Source: Sporosarcina sp. FSL K6-1522 (GTDB lineage: Bacteria; Bacillota; Bacilli; Bacillales_A; Planococcaceae). Taken from it: a DNA stretch of 64,000 nt. Below, one piece after another: positions 7,935 through 17,389 of the stretch (its first letter is position 1; every line of letters starts with the position of its first letter). The DNA is taken from positions 3,136,501-3,200,500 of the forward strand of contig NZ_CP152019.1 in NCBI RefSeq assembly GCF_038622445.1. The letters are read 5' to 3'. A program made the position numbers and the translations under genes. The notes under the pieces were generated by a model. The model was not told the DNA's origin. It saw only the letters and a program-made list of their open reading frames with translations, and made no database searches.

Positions 7935-10268
7935 ATGAGTTGGAGCATTGGAAAAAGTATTCAACGCAAAGATGCGCTTGAAAAAGTGACGGGAGCAGCG
8001 AAATATACAGCGGATTACACAACTACAAATATGCTACATGTAAAATTGGTTATCAGTTCCCATGCGCATGCAAAACTAAGAGAAATCGATACTTCAAAAG
8101 CATGGGAAGTACCTGGCGTTCGCGCTGTACTTATCGGTCAGTCACTTCCACTTACCGGTGATGAGGTAAAGGATCGCCCTATATTGGCATTCGACAGGGT
8201 CCGTTACCACGGAGAGCCGATTGCTGCTGTTGTCGCTGATCATCCATTTCAAGCTAAAAAAGCGGCGGAATTGATTACAGTTACCTATGAACCGTTACCT
8301 GTCGTGAGTTCTCCTAAGGAAGCGTTACTACCAGATGCGACTTTAGTGCATGAAGAGCTAGCGCATTATGAAAAAACACAATATGTCTATCCAGAACCGG
8401 GATCAAACATTGCGAACCGGACTAAAATTAGAAAAGGTCATATTGAACAAGGATTTCACGACAACACTGTCGTAGAGGAAAGCTTTTCTTTTTCCCCTTC
8501 AGACCATATCGCAATGGAAACAAGATGTGCCACAGCAGAAATTAAGTCGGGCGGATTTGTACATATAACTTCTGCAGCGCAGGCCCCCTATCGAATCAAA
8601 GAACAAATAAGCAATTATTTTAACTTAGACGAAGGAAAAATCATCGTAAAAGCACCATTCGTTGGCGGAGGATTTGGCGGAAAAATAGCTATCCACCTTG
8701 AACTCATTGCCTATTTAGCAACCGTTGCGGTCGGGGGTAGACCCGTTAAACTTCACTATACACGAGAAGAAGATATGATCACTTCCCCCGGTCGTGTCGG
8801 ACTTGACGCGACCATAAAGCTTGCGGCGACGAAAGACGGCAAGTTAACAGCAGCAAAAATCTTGTATTTATTTGATAGTGGCGCCTACTCAGATAAAGGT
8901 TCGGTGATTAGTAAAGCGGCAGCGGTAACTTGTACGGGGCCTTACCAAATTGAGCATGTCTGGTGCGACTCACTTTGTGTTTATACGAACCATCCATACG
9001 CAGCGGCTTACAGGGGATTTAGTCACTCTGAACTGTTATTTGCTTTCGAACGCTCCATGGACATCCTCGCTCGAAAACTCAAAATAGATCCCCTGGAACT
9101 CCGTAAAAAAAATGCCATTTTACCAGGCCATGTATCCCCCACACAAATACCGCTGAATGACAGTACGGTCGGTAATTTGCCAGGTTGTATCGAAAAACTA
9201 AAAGATTTAATGAACTGGAAAGCGGGAGCCATCGTTCAAGTGGACGAGTTTAAAGTACAAGCGAAAGGAATTAGTTGTTTTTGGAAAACATCGACAATCG
9301 ACTCAGGAGCCAGTTCAGGAATCATGTTGCTTTTTAATCCAGATGGCAGTGTAAACATCCTTTCCGGAATTGTGGAAATTGGAATGGGTACGAAAACGAT
9401 GCTCGCACAATTGCTTGCCGAGAAGCTAAAAATGAATATCAATAACATCCATGTCCACATGACAGTAAATACACAAACTACGCCCGAACACTACAAAACC
9501 GCTGCCAGTAGAGGAACGTTAATGGCGGGGCGGGCGTTATTAAAAGCCGCTGAAGATGCCATTCAACAATTAAAGAATATCGCTTCACATGTGCTTATCT
9601 GTTCGCCCGATGACTTGGAGGTCGGCTATGAGAAGGTTTATGTCCGCGAGGAGCCAGATACATTTGTCCAGGTAAAGGATGTTTGTTATGGGTATACTTA
9701 TCCAAATGGCTATGCAATCGGTGGACAAATCATTGGAAAAGGAAATTATACATTAAGACATTTAACGCATCTCAATCCCGAAACTGGAGCAGGAAAAACG
9801 GGACCTGAATATACAGTAGGCGCTCAAGGCGTGGAAGTGGAATTCAACACAAGAGATTTTACCTATCGGATCCTAAAAGCTTATTCGGTAATCGATGTGG
9901 GGAAAGTACTTCATACAAAATTGGCACAGGGCCAAGTGATGGGCGCGATGAGCATGGGATTAAATCATGCAAGTAGTGAAACATTTGTATTTAGCAAGGA
10001 TGGAATCGTTCAAAATCCAAGACTTCGCACATATAGCCCCTTTCGTTATGGAGATCATCCCGAATACATCGTACACTTCCTCGAAACCCCTCACATCGAC
10101 GGGCCATTCGGCGCACGTGGCATTGGGGAGCACGGATTAATCGGCATGCCTGCAGCTCTTGCGAATAGTTTGTCAATCGCTGCAGGAGTGAATCTAAATA
10201 AACTCCCACTCACACCTGAATACATTTGGAAGGAAAAGAAAGCGGTGACGATAGATGATTTCCTTTGA
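7935..10268 (+). CDS. Xanthine dehydrogenase-family molybdopterin-binding subunit
   Basis: The 777-residue large subunit of a molybdenum hydroxylase (PucD/CoxL-like). The N-terminal a/b hammerhead domain starts with RKDALEKVTGAAKYTADY. Molybdopterin-contact motifs include GGGFGGK near residue 245, AYRGFSHSE near 360 and AASRGTLMAG near 520. GPFGARGIGEHG near the C-terminus carries the Glu expected to act as catalytic base. It overlaps the FAD subunit by 14 bp, so the three subunits are coupled. The RBS GAGGTGG precedes the ATG. The substrate (purine, aldehyde or N-heterocycle) cannot be read from the sequence, and no XdhC or cofactor gene is nearby. Confidence 0.85.
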   Translation: MSWSIGKSIQRKDALEKVTGAAKYTADYTTTNMLHVKLVISSHAHAKLREIDTSKAWEVPGVRAVLIGQSLPLTGDEVKDRPILAFDRVRYHGEPIAAVVADHPFQAKKAAELITVTYEPLPVVSSPKEALLPDATLVHEELAHYEKTQYVYPEPGSNIANRTKIRKGHIEQGFHDNTVVEESFSFSPSDHIAMETRCATAEIKSGGFVHITSAAQAPYRIKEQISNYFNLDEGKIIVKAPFVGGGFGGKIAIHLELIAYLATVAVGGRPVKLHYTREEDMITSPGRVGLDATIKLAATKDGKLTAAKILYLFDSGAYSDKGSVISKAAAVTCTGPYQIEHVWCDSLCVYTNHPYAAAYRGFSHSELLFAFERSMDILARKLKIDPLELRKKNAILPGHVSPTQIPLNDSTVGNLPGCIEKLKDLMNWKAGAIVQVDEFKVQAKGISCFWKTSTIDSGASSGIMLLFNPDGSVNILSGIVEIGMGTKTMLAQLLAEKLKMNINNIHVHMTVNTQTTPEHYKTAASRGTLMAGRALLKAAEDAIQQLKNIASHVLICSPDDLEVGYEKVYVREEPDTFVQVKDVCYGYTYPNGYAIGGQIIGKGNYTLRHLTHLNPETGAGKTGPEYTVGAQGVEVEFNTRDFTYRILKAYSVIDVGKVLHTKLAQGQVMGAMSMGLNHASSETFVFSKDGIVQNPRLRTYSPFRYGDHPEYIVHFLETPHIDGPFGARGIGEHGLIGMPAALANSLSIAAGVNLNKLPLTPEYIWKEKKAVTIDDFL

Positions 10269-11094
10269 CTTTGACTATTATCAACCAGCCACGATTGAAG
10301 AAGCGATACAACTATTTCACACGTTGGATGAACAAGGGAAAAATCCACTCTATTTTTCAGGTGGAACAGAAATCATCACACTCGGAAGATTAAATCGGAT
10401 CGTTACAGACGCTGTCATTGACATAAAAGCGATTCCTGAATGCACGGCTTATCGTAAGAAAGGCACGACGCACATTTGGGGCGCTACATTATCCTTATCA
10501 AGGATACGAGAGATAGGGGCCTTCCCCTTTTTATCTAAAACAATTGCGGAGATTGCAGACAATACCGCCCGCAATAAAATTACATTGGGTGGCAATATTT
10601 GTGCCAACATCTTTTACAGGGAAACGGTTTTACCGCTTTTATTAACCGATAGCCAAGTCGTCATTGCAAGCCGCACCGGTTTAAAACAGCGGCCCTTACG
10701 TGACGTATTTGACCAGATACTACAATTGGAAAAAGGGGAATTTCTGGTTCAAATCATAACTGAACAAAGCGAAATCGACTTGCCATTTCTATGCATAAAA
10801 AAACGAAGACAGTGGGACGTCGGGTATCCTTTGATCACAACAGCGGCCCTTAAAAAGAACGACCGGCTCAAAGTAGCGTTTAGTGGATTATGCGCCTTTC
10901 CATTTCGCAACCAACAAATGGAGAAATCCTTAAATGACCTTCAGCTATCGAGGGAAGAAAGAATCGAGCAAGCGCTCCAACAGATTCCCGCAACGATTTT
11001 AGAAGATGTGCATGGCTCTGCAGAATACCGAATGTTTGTTTTAAAAAATACGTTATTGGATATACTGGATGCTTTTGAAGGGGCGGAGTCATAA
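10255..11094 (+). CDS. FAD-binding subunit of molybdenum hydroxylase (PucC/CoxM-like)
   Basis: 279 residues with the N-terminal FAD_binding_5 fold: FSGGTEIITLGR for the first FAD loop and ITLGGNICANIF for the second, as in CoxM and PucC. The C-terminal CO dehydrogenase flavoprotein domain is short but complete. It passes electrons from the 2Fe-2S subunit to an acceptor. The gene overlaps both neighbours (14 bp upstream, 1 bp downstream as TAATG), the tightest form of translational coupling. Confidence 0.85.
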   Translation: MISFDFDYYQPATIEEAIQLFHTLDEQGKNPLYFSGGTEIITLGRLNRIVTDAVIDIKAIPECTAYRKKGTTHIWGATLSLSRIREIGAFPFLSKTIAEIADNTARNKITLGGNICANIFYRETVLPLLLTDSQVVIASRTGLKQRPLRDVFDQILQLEKGEFLVQIITEQSEIDLPFLCIKKRRQWDVGYPLITTAALKKNDRLKVAFSGLCAFPFRNQQMEKSLNDLQLSREERIEQALQQIPATILEDVHGSAEYRMFVLKNTLLDILDAFEGAES

Positions 11095-11564
11095 TGGGTA
11101 GTCACGAAATAACGTTACAGATTAATGGCGAAGAACGTTCGGTTCACGCACGCAATACAGATACATTACTCTATGTCCTTCGGGAGAAGCTCGGCTTAAC
11201 AGGCGCAAAACCCGGGTGTTTGAACGGAGATTGTGGCGCTTGTACCATTGATGTTGATGGGCAACCGATGAAATCCTGTTTAATGCTCGCCGTTGAGGCA
11301 ATGAATAAAAAGGTGACAACTATAGAAGGGCTTCAAAACGCCCCCATTCAAACACAGTTCATCGAAAAATTTGCTTTCCAATGTGGCTATTGCACCCCTG
11401 GCTTTATTATGAATTGTCACTCGTTAATTCAACAGCATCCAAACGCGACCGATACGGTGATTAAAGATTGGCTAGAATCAAATATTTGCCGTTGTACTGG
11501 GTACAAAGAAATTGAAGAGGCCATCAAAGCAACTTTACGAAATGTCCAACAATACCGTTCATGA
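11094..11564 (+). CDS. 2Fe-2S subunit of molybdenum hydroxylase (PucE/CoxS-like)
   Basis: 156 residues with two iron-sulfur domains. The plant-ferredoxin-type cluster uses C-x4-CGAC plus a later Cys (CLNGDCGAC, KSC). The helical [2Fe-2S]-binding domain has CGYCTPGFIMN and, later, CRCTGY. All eight expected Cys are present. It is the last gene of the three-subunit unit, and a terminator follows after 48 bp. Confidence 0.9.
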   Translation: MGSHEITLQINGEERSVHARNTDTLLYVLREKLGLTGAKPGCLNGDCGACTIDVDGQPMKSCLMLAVEAMNKKVTTIEGLQNAPIQTQFIEKFAFQCGYCTPGFIMNCHSLIQQHPNATDTVIKDWLESNICRCTGYKEIEEAIKATLRNVQQYRS

Positions 11565-11612
11565 CAATCGAAACCCAAAATCAGATATTCAAATAATTTT
11601 TCACAACGTGTA

Positions 11613-11655
11613 AAAGAGCGGACCCTCTATACTTACAAGGGGTTCGCTCTTTATA
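11613..11655. terminator. Bidirectional terminator between Mo hydroxylase and RNase J
   Basis: AAAGAGCGGACCC pairs with GGGGTTCGCTCTTT around a loop of about 13 bases, located between convergent stops. Confidence 0.75.
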
Positions 11656-11667
11656 ATGGGGCTGACA

Positions 11668-13341
11668 TTAAATTTCAATCATAATCGGAAGAATCATCGG
11701 CCTTCTTTTGGTTCGAGCGAATAAAAACGTTTCCGTCGATTTCTTTATTTCCTGTCTCAATAGATTCTTTTTATTGCCATTGGCACCTTGTAATTTTGTA
11801 ATTGTCGTGATCACTAACTGTGTCACCTCATCCAAGAGAGCTTCTGCATCTCGGCGATAGACAAAGCCACGGGAAATGATATCAGGATCAGATACTAATC
11901 GACCATCCGATTTATTCAAAGTAACTACAATGACCAACATCCCTTCCTCCGAAAGCAGTTTACGGTCACGTAATACAATGTTCCCAACATCGCCAATGCC
12001 CATCCCGTCTACAAAAATCCTCCCCGATTGTACTTTTCGTGTTTGGCGGGCAACCTGATTATGAATATCGACAACATCTCCGTTGTTAACGATAAAAATA
12101 TTTTTTCTTTCCACGCCAACAGACTCAGCTAGTAAGCGATGCTGATATAGCATCCGAAATTCACCATGAATCGGTATGAAATATTTTGGCTTCATTAACG
12201 TTAGCATCAGTTTTAATTCTTCCTGACAGGCATGTCCTGAAACATGCATCCCCGTTACAGTCCCCGATCCATAAATCACTTTGGCACCCAAAAGAAATAA
12301 ATTATCAATGATGCGTGAAACACTTTTTTCATTCCCAGGAATGGGCGTTGAAGCAAAAATAACCGTGTCTTCAGGATGAACTTCTACCTCACGAAAACTG
12401 GATGTAGACAAACGAGACAGAGCTGCCATCGGCTCCCCTTGACTGCCTGTACAAAGAATAACAACCTTTTCAGGGTCCATCCCTTTCACTTCATGCTTCT
12501 CCATTAACATGCCTTCCGGAATCGCTAAATAACCAAGTTCCGATGCAACAGCCACGACATTTACCATACTTCGCCCGAGCAACACAAGCCTGCGGTTTGT
12601 TTTTTGCGCCGCATCTACTACTTGTTGGACACGGTGAACGTTAGACGCAAACGTAGAAATAAACACTTTCCCACGCGCTTTGCGGAACGCCTCTTCAATA
12701 TGCCCGCCCACCTGTTGTTCAGAAGGGTTAAACCCAGGACGTTCTGCATTGGTACTTTCCGATAACAGCAGCAATACACCTTTCTTTCCGATTTCCGCCA
12801 TCTTATGAAGATCGGGATAGTCATGATTGACCGGCGTCAAATCGAACTTAAAATCACCGGTATGTACGACTGCGCCTTCAGGTGTATGAAAAACAACGCC
12901 AAGACAATCGGGAATACTATGGCTTGTTTTGAAAAATGTAACCCTCACAGCCCCAAACGCTATATCCGATTCTGAATTAATCAGAACCAACTCGGTTTTC
13001 CGAAGCAGCCCATGCTCCTTTAATTTCAATTCAATAAGCCCTAACGTTAAACGTGTTGCATAAACCGGGACATTTAACTGTTTGAGAAAGTATGGAATCC
13101 CACCAATATGATCTTCGTGTCCATGCGTCACGATTAATCCACGGATTTTATCCTGATGTTGCTTCAAATAGGAAATATCCTGGATGATTAAATCAATGCC
13201 TAACAAACTTTCATCTGGAAACTTGGAACCACAGTCAATGACAACAATGTCCTCTCCATATTGCAAAACATACATATTCTTTCCGATTTCATTGATACCG
13301 CCTAATGCGAAAACCGACAATGTTCTTTCAGTTGTAGTCAA
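11668..13341 (-). CDS. rnj: Ribonuclease J
   Basis: A 557-residue metallo-beta-lactamase/beta-CASP nuclease acting in mRNA turnover and 5' end processing. The zinc motif THGHEDHIGG is complete, as in the active RNase J1. Further signatures are HSIPD, HTGDFKFD, STFASN, CTGSQGEPMAALSR, PIPGNE and HVSGH. The C-terminus RTKRRPMILPIMIEI is typical of the family. Some segments (NAERPG, SLLG-type spacing) look more like RNase J2, whose own motif is usually degenerate, so the J1/J2 class is open. The start is TTG with AGGAGG nine bases upstream. Monocistronic. Confidence 0.9.
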   Translation of the reverse strand: MTTTERTLSVFALGGINEIGKNMYVLQYGEDIVVIDCGSKFPDESLLGIDLIIQDISYLKQHQDKIRGLIVTHGHEDHIGGIPYFLKQLNVPVYATRLTLGLIELKLKEHGLLRKTELVLINSESDIAFGAVRVTFFKTSHSIPDCLGVVFHTPEGAVVHTGDFKFDLTPVNHDYPDLHKMAEIGKKGVLLLLSESTNAERPGFNPSEQQVGGHIEEAFRKARGKVFISTFASNVHRVQQVVDAAQKTNRRLVLLGRSMVNVVAVASELGYLAIPEGMLMEKHEVKGMDPEKVVILCTGSQGEPMAALSRLSTSSFREVEVHPEDTVIFASTPIPGNEKSVSRIIDNLFLLGAKVIYGSGTVTGMHVSGHACQEELKLMLTLMKPKYFIPIHGEFRMLYQHRLLAESVGVERKNIFIVNNGDVVDIHNQVARQTRKVQSGRIFVDGMGIGDVGNIVLRDRKLLSEEGMLVIVVTLNKSDGRLVSDPDIISRGFVYRRDAEALLDEVTQLVITTITKLQGANGNKKNLLRQEIKKSTETFLFARTKRRPMILPIMIEI

Positions 13342-13397
13342 CGATGCAATCCTCCTACTTTGAAATGATATTCAAAGTATGCCCGCGAGGAACTTTT

Positions 13398-14678
13398 TTA
13401 TGATTTAATATGCTCAAAAGAAGGCTCAGGTAAATGATGGAGTGATTGGCTATCTTCTTTTTTCCGCAATCTCAACGAGAACAAAAAAGCGAGCAATAAC
13501 AAACCACTGCATAAGAGCAACGCAGATGAAATTCCACCTATATGATCAATCATCCAACCGCCAAGACCAGGTCCAAAAAGCTGTCCTAATGCGAAATAAA
13601 CAGTGACATAGCCTAAAGCGATAGGAGCGTAGGATGAATGAATCTGTTCCGTTGACAGCGCTTGAATGAGCGAAAGCATGCCAACGACTGTGACTCCCCA
13701 GAAAAATTGACTGACAACAAATCCGATGAATACAGGGAAAATCACTGAAATAAGCATAGATGCCGCTCCTGTGACAAGCGTAATGACCAAAGACTTCTTC
13801 CGTCCAATCTTATCGGAAATCATTCCCCATAACGGACCGCTGAAAATGGACATCAACCCGCCAAGAGCCATAATTTGTCCGGCCACAAAGCGATCAATCT
13901 TGGCTTCTAATATAAAACTAAACAAAAAACTTTGTGGAAGTAAATAAGCGAAACCAATCAAACCGTAAATAATAGCGACAAGAAGCACGCACTTATGCAA
14001 ATACACTTCCCGCCAAAGAGATTGGCCCTTTTGTTCCTTTTTCAATAGTGGTATGGGTGGATCTCGCAAAATAAGCAGGGCTACTAGCGCAAACAATAGC
14101 GACAAAAGTCCATAGACAAACCATAAATACCGCCATCCATCGATTGAAAACCAGGTCGTAAACAACGGAATTAACATACTTGAAATAAGCGTCCCAAGTC
14201 CGAGACCACTGACGAGAAAACCAATCATCATCCCCCGCCGCTGTGGAAACCAACCAACCACAATATTCACGAGTGGTGTATATGCGAAGGCGGTTCCAAC
14301 TCCAAGGGTAATCATCCCTACAAGGCTCGCACTAAAGCTTTGAACCATTGCCAAATACATTAAGCCAGTAGCGACAAGCAATGTCCCGAAAACAACTAAT
14401 CTCTTAGATCCCCATTTCGTTGCGAGCATACCCGCAAAAAGAACCATCCCTAAATAACCAATTGAATTTGTCGTTGCTAATATTCCGGCCTGTTCGTATG
14501 ATAATGACAAGCTTTCTTTCATAAAAGGCATTAAAATTCCATATGACATTCGCCCAAAACCTAGCGTACTAATCGTCACCACGAGACTTGCAAACGCATA
14601 CCTCCAAATAGGCTGTTCCTGGTTCATTTTTCCATCCACAAATCGGTTCATGAATTCCAAACCCCATTTCACTGCCAT
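13398..14678 (-). CDS. MFS transporter, YbfB/YjiJ-like
   Basis: About 400 residues with 12 predicted membrane helices. The phrase GFGRMSYGILMPFM in helix 1 and GLIGFAYLLPQSFL in helix 7 are reminiscent of the YbfB/YjiJ group of major facilitator permeases. The loop 2-3 motif GMLATKWGSKR and the loop 8-9 motif DKIGRKKS are present. The substrate is unknown. Three starts are possible (ATG at 14678, 14651 and 14627); the longest is given, although the second has a better GGGG-type RBS. Confidence 0.75.
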   Translation of the reverse strand: MAVKWGLEFMNRFVDGKMNQEQPIWRYAFASLVVTISTLGFGRMSYGILMPFMKESLSLSYEQAGILATTNSIGYLGMVLFAGMLATKWGSKRLVVFGTLLVATGLMYLAMVQSFSASLVGMITLGVGTAFAYTPLVNIVVGWFPQRRGMMIGFLVSGLGLGTLISSMLIPLFTTWFSIDGWRYLWFVYGLLSLLFALVALLILRDPPIPLLKKEQKGQSLWREVYLHKCVLLVAIIYGLIGFAYLLPQSFLFSFILEAKIDRFVAGQIMALGGLMSIFSGPLWGMISDKIGRKKSLVITLVTGAASMLISVIFPVFIGFVVSQFFWGVTVVGMLSLIQALSTEQIHSSYAPIALGYVTVYFALGQLFGPGLGGWMIDHIGGISSALLLCSGLLLLAFLFSLRLRKKEDSQSLHHLPEPSFEHIKS

Positions 14679-14817
14679 CCACTTTTTAGCAGAATACTGC
14701 CTCTACTATAACAAGAATGTTGTTAAATAGGCAAATAAATAAGAATTATCTAAATAATTATATATATCTAATAACGTTCATTGCACTACTAGGAGGATGA
14801 AAAAAGAACTTATGTAA

Positions 14818-14919
14818 GATTCCACGTCACCATGGACACCCTTGCGTTAAGCTAACTGTTACCTCCGCCTTCACAGTTCGGGACTTGCATCCTATAAACT
14901 ATGCCCATGCCGGGCACAC
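14818..14919 (-). mobile_element. Truncated 5' end of a bacterial group II intron
   Basis: Read on the minus strand from 14919 the sequence begins GTGTGCCCGGCATGGGC and continues with GTCCCGAACTGTGAAGGC, GTAACAGTTAGCTTAACGC and AAGGGTGTCCATGGTGACG. I recognise this as the start of domain I of a common bacterial group II intron type. About 100 nt remain; the rest of the ribozyme and the reverse transcriptase are missing. The intron start lies 3 bp past the U-tract of the brnQ terminator. That is the insertion site preferred by class C introns. The identification is from memory. Confidence 0.6.
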
Positions 14920-14922
14920 CAT

Positions 14923-14964
14923 AAAAAGACGGCTTCGCATCGAACATGCAAAGCCGCCTTTTTT
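14923..14964. terminator. Terminator of the proline racemase-ProDH-BrnQ unit
   Basis: AAAAAGACGGCTTCGCAT pairs with ATGCAAAGCCGCCTTTTTT around a short loop. Both sides carry A/T tracts, so it may act in both directions. Confidence 0.8.
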
Positions 14965-14986
14965 AGAGAAATCCATTACAAAACGA

Positions 14987-16339
14987 TCAATGGACTTCTT
15001 CACCTGCGAGATTAATCAATGTCGTGGATTCTTTTCTCGATTTTGCAACAACCAAGCCAATCACAAATCCAATGATACCCGTCACAATCCATCCTGCACC
15101 ATACTCAAATAACGGGATAAATCCGAACATGTTATTGATGGCTTCTGGTGCCACTTTCGCATCCTTCAACGCATCTAGAACCGCAACAAAGCCTACACCA
15201 ATGATTGTGCCAACATAAACCGATTGATGGCCATTAAACAAGTTGTTCGCAAAGATGAGAACAATTAACGCAATCGCTAATGGATACAACAACAATAAAA
15301 TCGGCGATGCCAACGTCAAAATCGTCGTTAGGCCAAAGTTTGTAATGACTAATCCTAACAAAGCGAAGATTATCAACCACTTTTTATACGATACACTTGG
15401 TACAATTCGTTCAAAATATTCTGCAACCGCTGCCAAACAAGCAACATTCGTTGTAATACCTGTCAATAAAATAACCGTTCCAATAATATAAACCCCAAAT
15501 TCACCAAACAATACAATCGCACTTTGCGCCAACACTTCTCCGCCATTTGCCATATAGCCAAGTGGCGTAACACTCGAAGCACCGATCCATGCCATCGAAA
15601 CTTGCAAAGCAACCAAGCCGATGATTGTAATCATACCTGCTTTTATAAAGATCTTCGATACTTCCTTATCGGACTTAATGCCATAGGAACTAATGGACTT
15701 AATGAAAATTCCCCCGAATACAAAAGCAGCGAGAACATCCATTGTATAATACCCTTGCGTAAATCCTTTTAAGAAGGCGCCCGTAATATACTCTCCTTGC
15801 GGCTCCCCAAAGCTCCCCATCGGCGTGATAATGGATTTAGCAACAAGGACAACTAACAGCACAACAAAAATAGGTGTAATCAGCTTTCCTAAACGATCGA
15901 CAAACTTCGTCGTGTTCCATGATAGGAAAATCGTTAAGACGATAAATGCCAAAGAGAAAATAAATAAATATAAGCTCGTACTCGATTTATCTTGCACTAA
16001 CGGATTCACCGCAATTTCGTAGACAACCGACGTTGTGCGCGGCACGACATAAATCGGCCCTAGCGTAAGAAACAGTAAGATGGAGAAAACGGTTGCAAAT
16101 ACTGGATGCACCCTTCCTGCCAACTTCTCTACCGTTCCGCCTCCACGCGTTAACGCGATAATGGCAAGTAAAACCATCCCAACACCCGTGATTAAGAAAC
16201 CACCCATCGCAATCCACGTATTCGTTCCTGCTTGCTGCCCTAACATTGGTGCAAATATCACGTTACCTGCCCCTAAGAACATCGCAAAAAGCATAAAACC
16301 AATCGCTAACAACTGCGAAAACGATATTTTTTTCTCCAT
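14987..16339 (-). CDS. brnQ: Branched-chain amino acid transporter BrnQ (LIVCS family)
   Basis: 450 residues with 12 predicted helices. The N-terminal signature FMLFAMFLGAGNVIFAPMLGQQAG is characteristic of LIVCS sodium/branched-chain amino acid symporters. Family members also move proline in some Firmicutes, which would fit its position after proline dehydrogenase and proline racemase; this is inference. AGGGGG lies 7 bases before the ATG. Last gene of the unit, followed by a strong terminator. Confidence 0.85.
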   Translation of the reverse strand: MEKKISFSQLLAIGFMLFAMFLGAGNVIFAPMLGQQAGTNTWIAMGGFLITGVGMVLLAIIALTRGGGTVEKLAGRVHPVFATVFSILLFLTLGPIYVVPRTTSVVYEIAVNPLVQDKSSTSLYLFIFSLAFIVLTIFLSWNTTKFVDRLGKLITPIFVVLLVVLVAKSIITPMGSFGEPQGEYITGAFLKGFTQGYYTMDVLAAFVFGGIFIKSISSYGIKSDKEVSKIFIKAGMITIIGLVALQVSMAWIGASSVTPLGYMANGGEVLAQSAIVLFGEFGVYIIGTVILLTGITTNVACLAAVAEYFERIVPSVSYKKWLIIFALLGLVITNFGLTTILTLASPILLLLYPLAIALIVLIFANNLFNGHQSVYVGTIIGVGFVAVLDALKDAKVAPEAINNMFGFIPLFEYGAGWIVTGIIGFVIGLVVAKSRKESTTLINLAGEEVH

Positions 16340-16376
16340 GTGTATTCCCCCTCGTATGAAATGTGAACCCGTTTTC

Positions 16377-17357
16377 TTAGCCTTTTCTTCGTTTGCTCGC
16401 TCTGCCTAACAAAAATGCGCCCGCACCAATGCCAAGTAGTGTATTCGTCTTTTTATTGAACATTTGCTTCGCAACAAGGTTTAGATTTTGAGGACGCTCT
16501 GCCAAGCGGCGCATGAAATAGCCGTACCAGTCGACGCCAAATGGTACATACGTACAGAATTTATAGCCTTCATTTGCAAGTTCAAGCTGTAAGTCCGTTC
16601 TAAAACCGTAGAGCATTTGGAATTCAAACTTATCTTTTGAGATATTATGTTCTTCCACAAACTTTTTCACATGATTAATGACGTGGTGATCATGTGTCGC
16701 GATGGATGAAAATTTACCATGTAGTAAATGATACTCAATCAAGCGGATATAGTTTGCATCGATATCTTTTTTATCTTGGTACGCCAAATGTTCTGGCTCT
16801 TTATAAGCGCCTTTCACAATTCGCATACGGAAGTCCTTGTATTTTTGCAAATTTTCATCTGCTTCATAGAAATAAGCTTGAATCACCGTTCCAATATTAT
16901 CGTAATCCTTGGAAAGCTCATCAAGAATGTTAAATGATGGCTCTAAATGTCCATAATCCTCCATGTCAAAGTTGATGAAAATCGCATATGCATGTGCTTT
17001 CGCCACAATCTCCTTCAAATTGTCGAAGCAGAACGTATAGTCAACGTCTAAGCCTAACTGTGTAGGTTTTAAGGAAATATGCGCATCCAATTCATGTGTG
17101 TGAATGGCTTCGATAACCGCTAAAATTTGTGTTTTCGCTTCAAGTGCCTCTTGTTTCTCAAACACGAATTCCCCTAGGTTATCAATTGTTACGGAAATAC
17201 CCTTTGCATTTAACTTTTTAACACTTTCAACCATTTGTTCCACTGTCGTTCCCGCAACAACGGACTGCGCGCCTAATTTTAGCCCCCAACGTTTTGCACC
17301 GCTATTTAACACCTTGTTTTGTGATAATGCCATAAAGAAATCTCTTGCTACGCTCAT
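16377..17357 (-). CDS. Proline dehydrogenase (monofunctional)
   Basis: A 326-residue FAD-dependent TIM-barrel enzyme oxidising L-proline to pyrroline-5-carboxylate. Family segments are visible: ISVTIDNLGEFV near residue 55, ISLKPTQLGLDVD near 95, FINFDMEDY near 130, RIVKGAYKEPEHLAY near 180, IATHDHHVI near 220, and near the C-terminus FQMLYGFR then YVPFGVDWYGYFMRRLAERP. Like the Bacillus PutB/FadM enzymes it lacks a P5C dehydrogenase domain, and no P5C dehydrogenase gene lies in this window. It follows proline racemase by 32 bp and has a GGAGG RBS. Confidence 0.9.
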   Translation of the reverse strand: MSVARDFFMALSQNKVLNSGAKRWGLKLGAQSVVAGTTVEQMVESVKKLNAKGISVTIDNLGEFVFEKQEALEAKTQILAVIEAIHTHELDAHISLKPTQLGLDVDYTFCFDNLKEIVAKAHAYAIFINFDMEDYGHLEPSFNILDELSKDYDNIGTVIQAYFYEADENLQKYKDFRMRIVKGAYKEPEHLAYQDKKDIDANYIRLIEYHLLHGKFSSIATHDHHVINHVKKFVEEHNISKDKFEFQMLYGFRTDLQLELANEGYKFCTYVPFGVDWYGYFMRRLAERPQNLNLVAKQMFNKKTNTLLGIGAGAFLLGRASKRRKG

Positions 17358-17389
17358 AACGAATACCTCCGATAATTTTAGTTAGTTTG

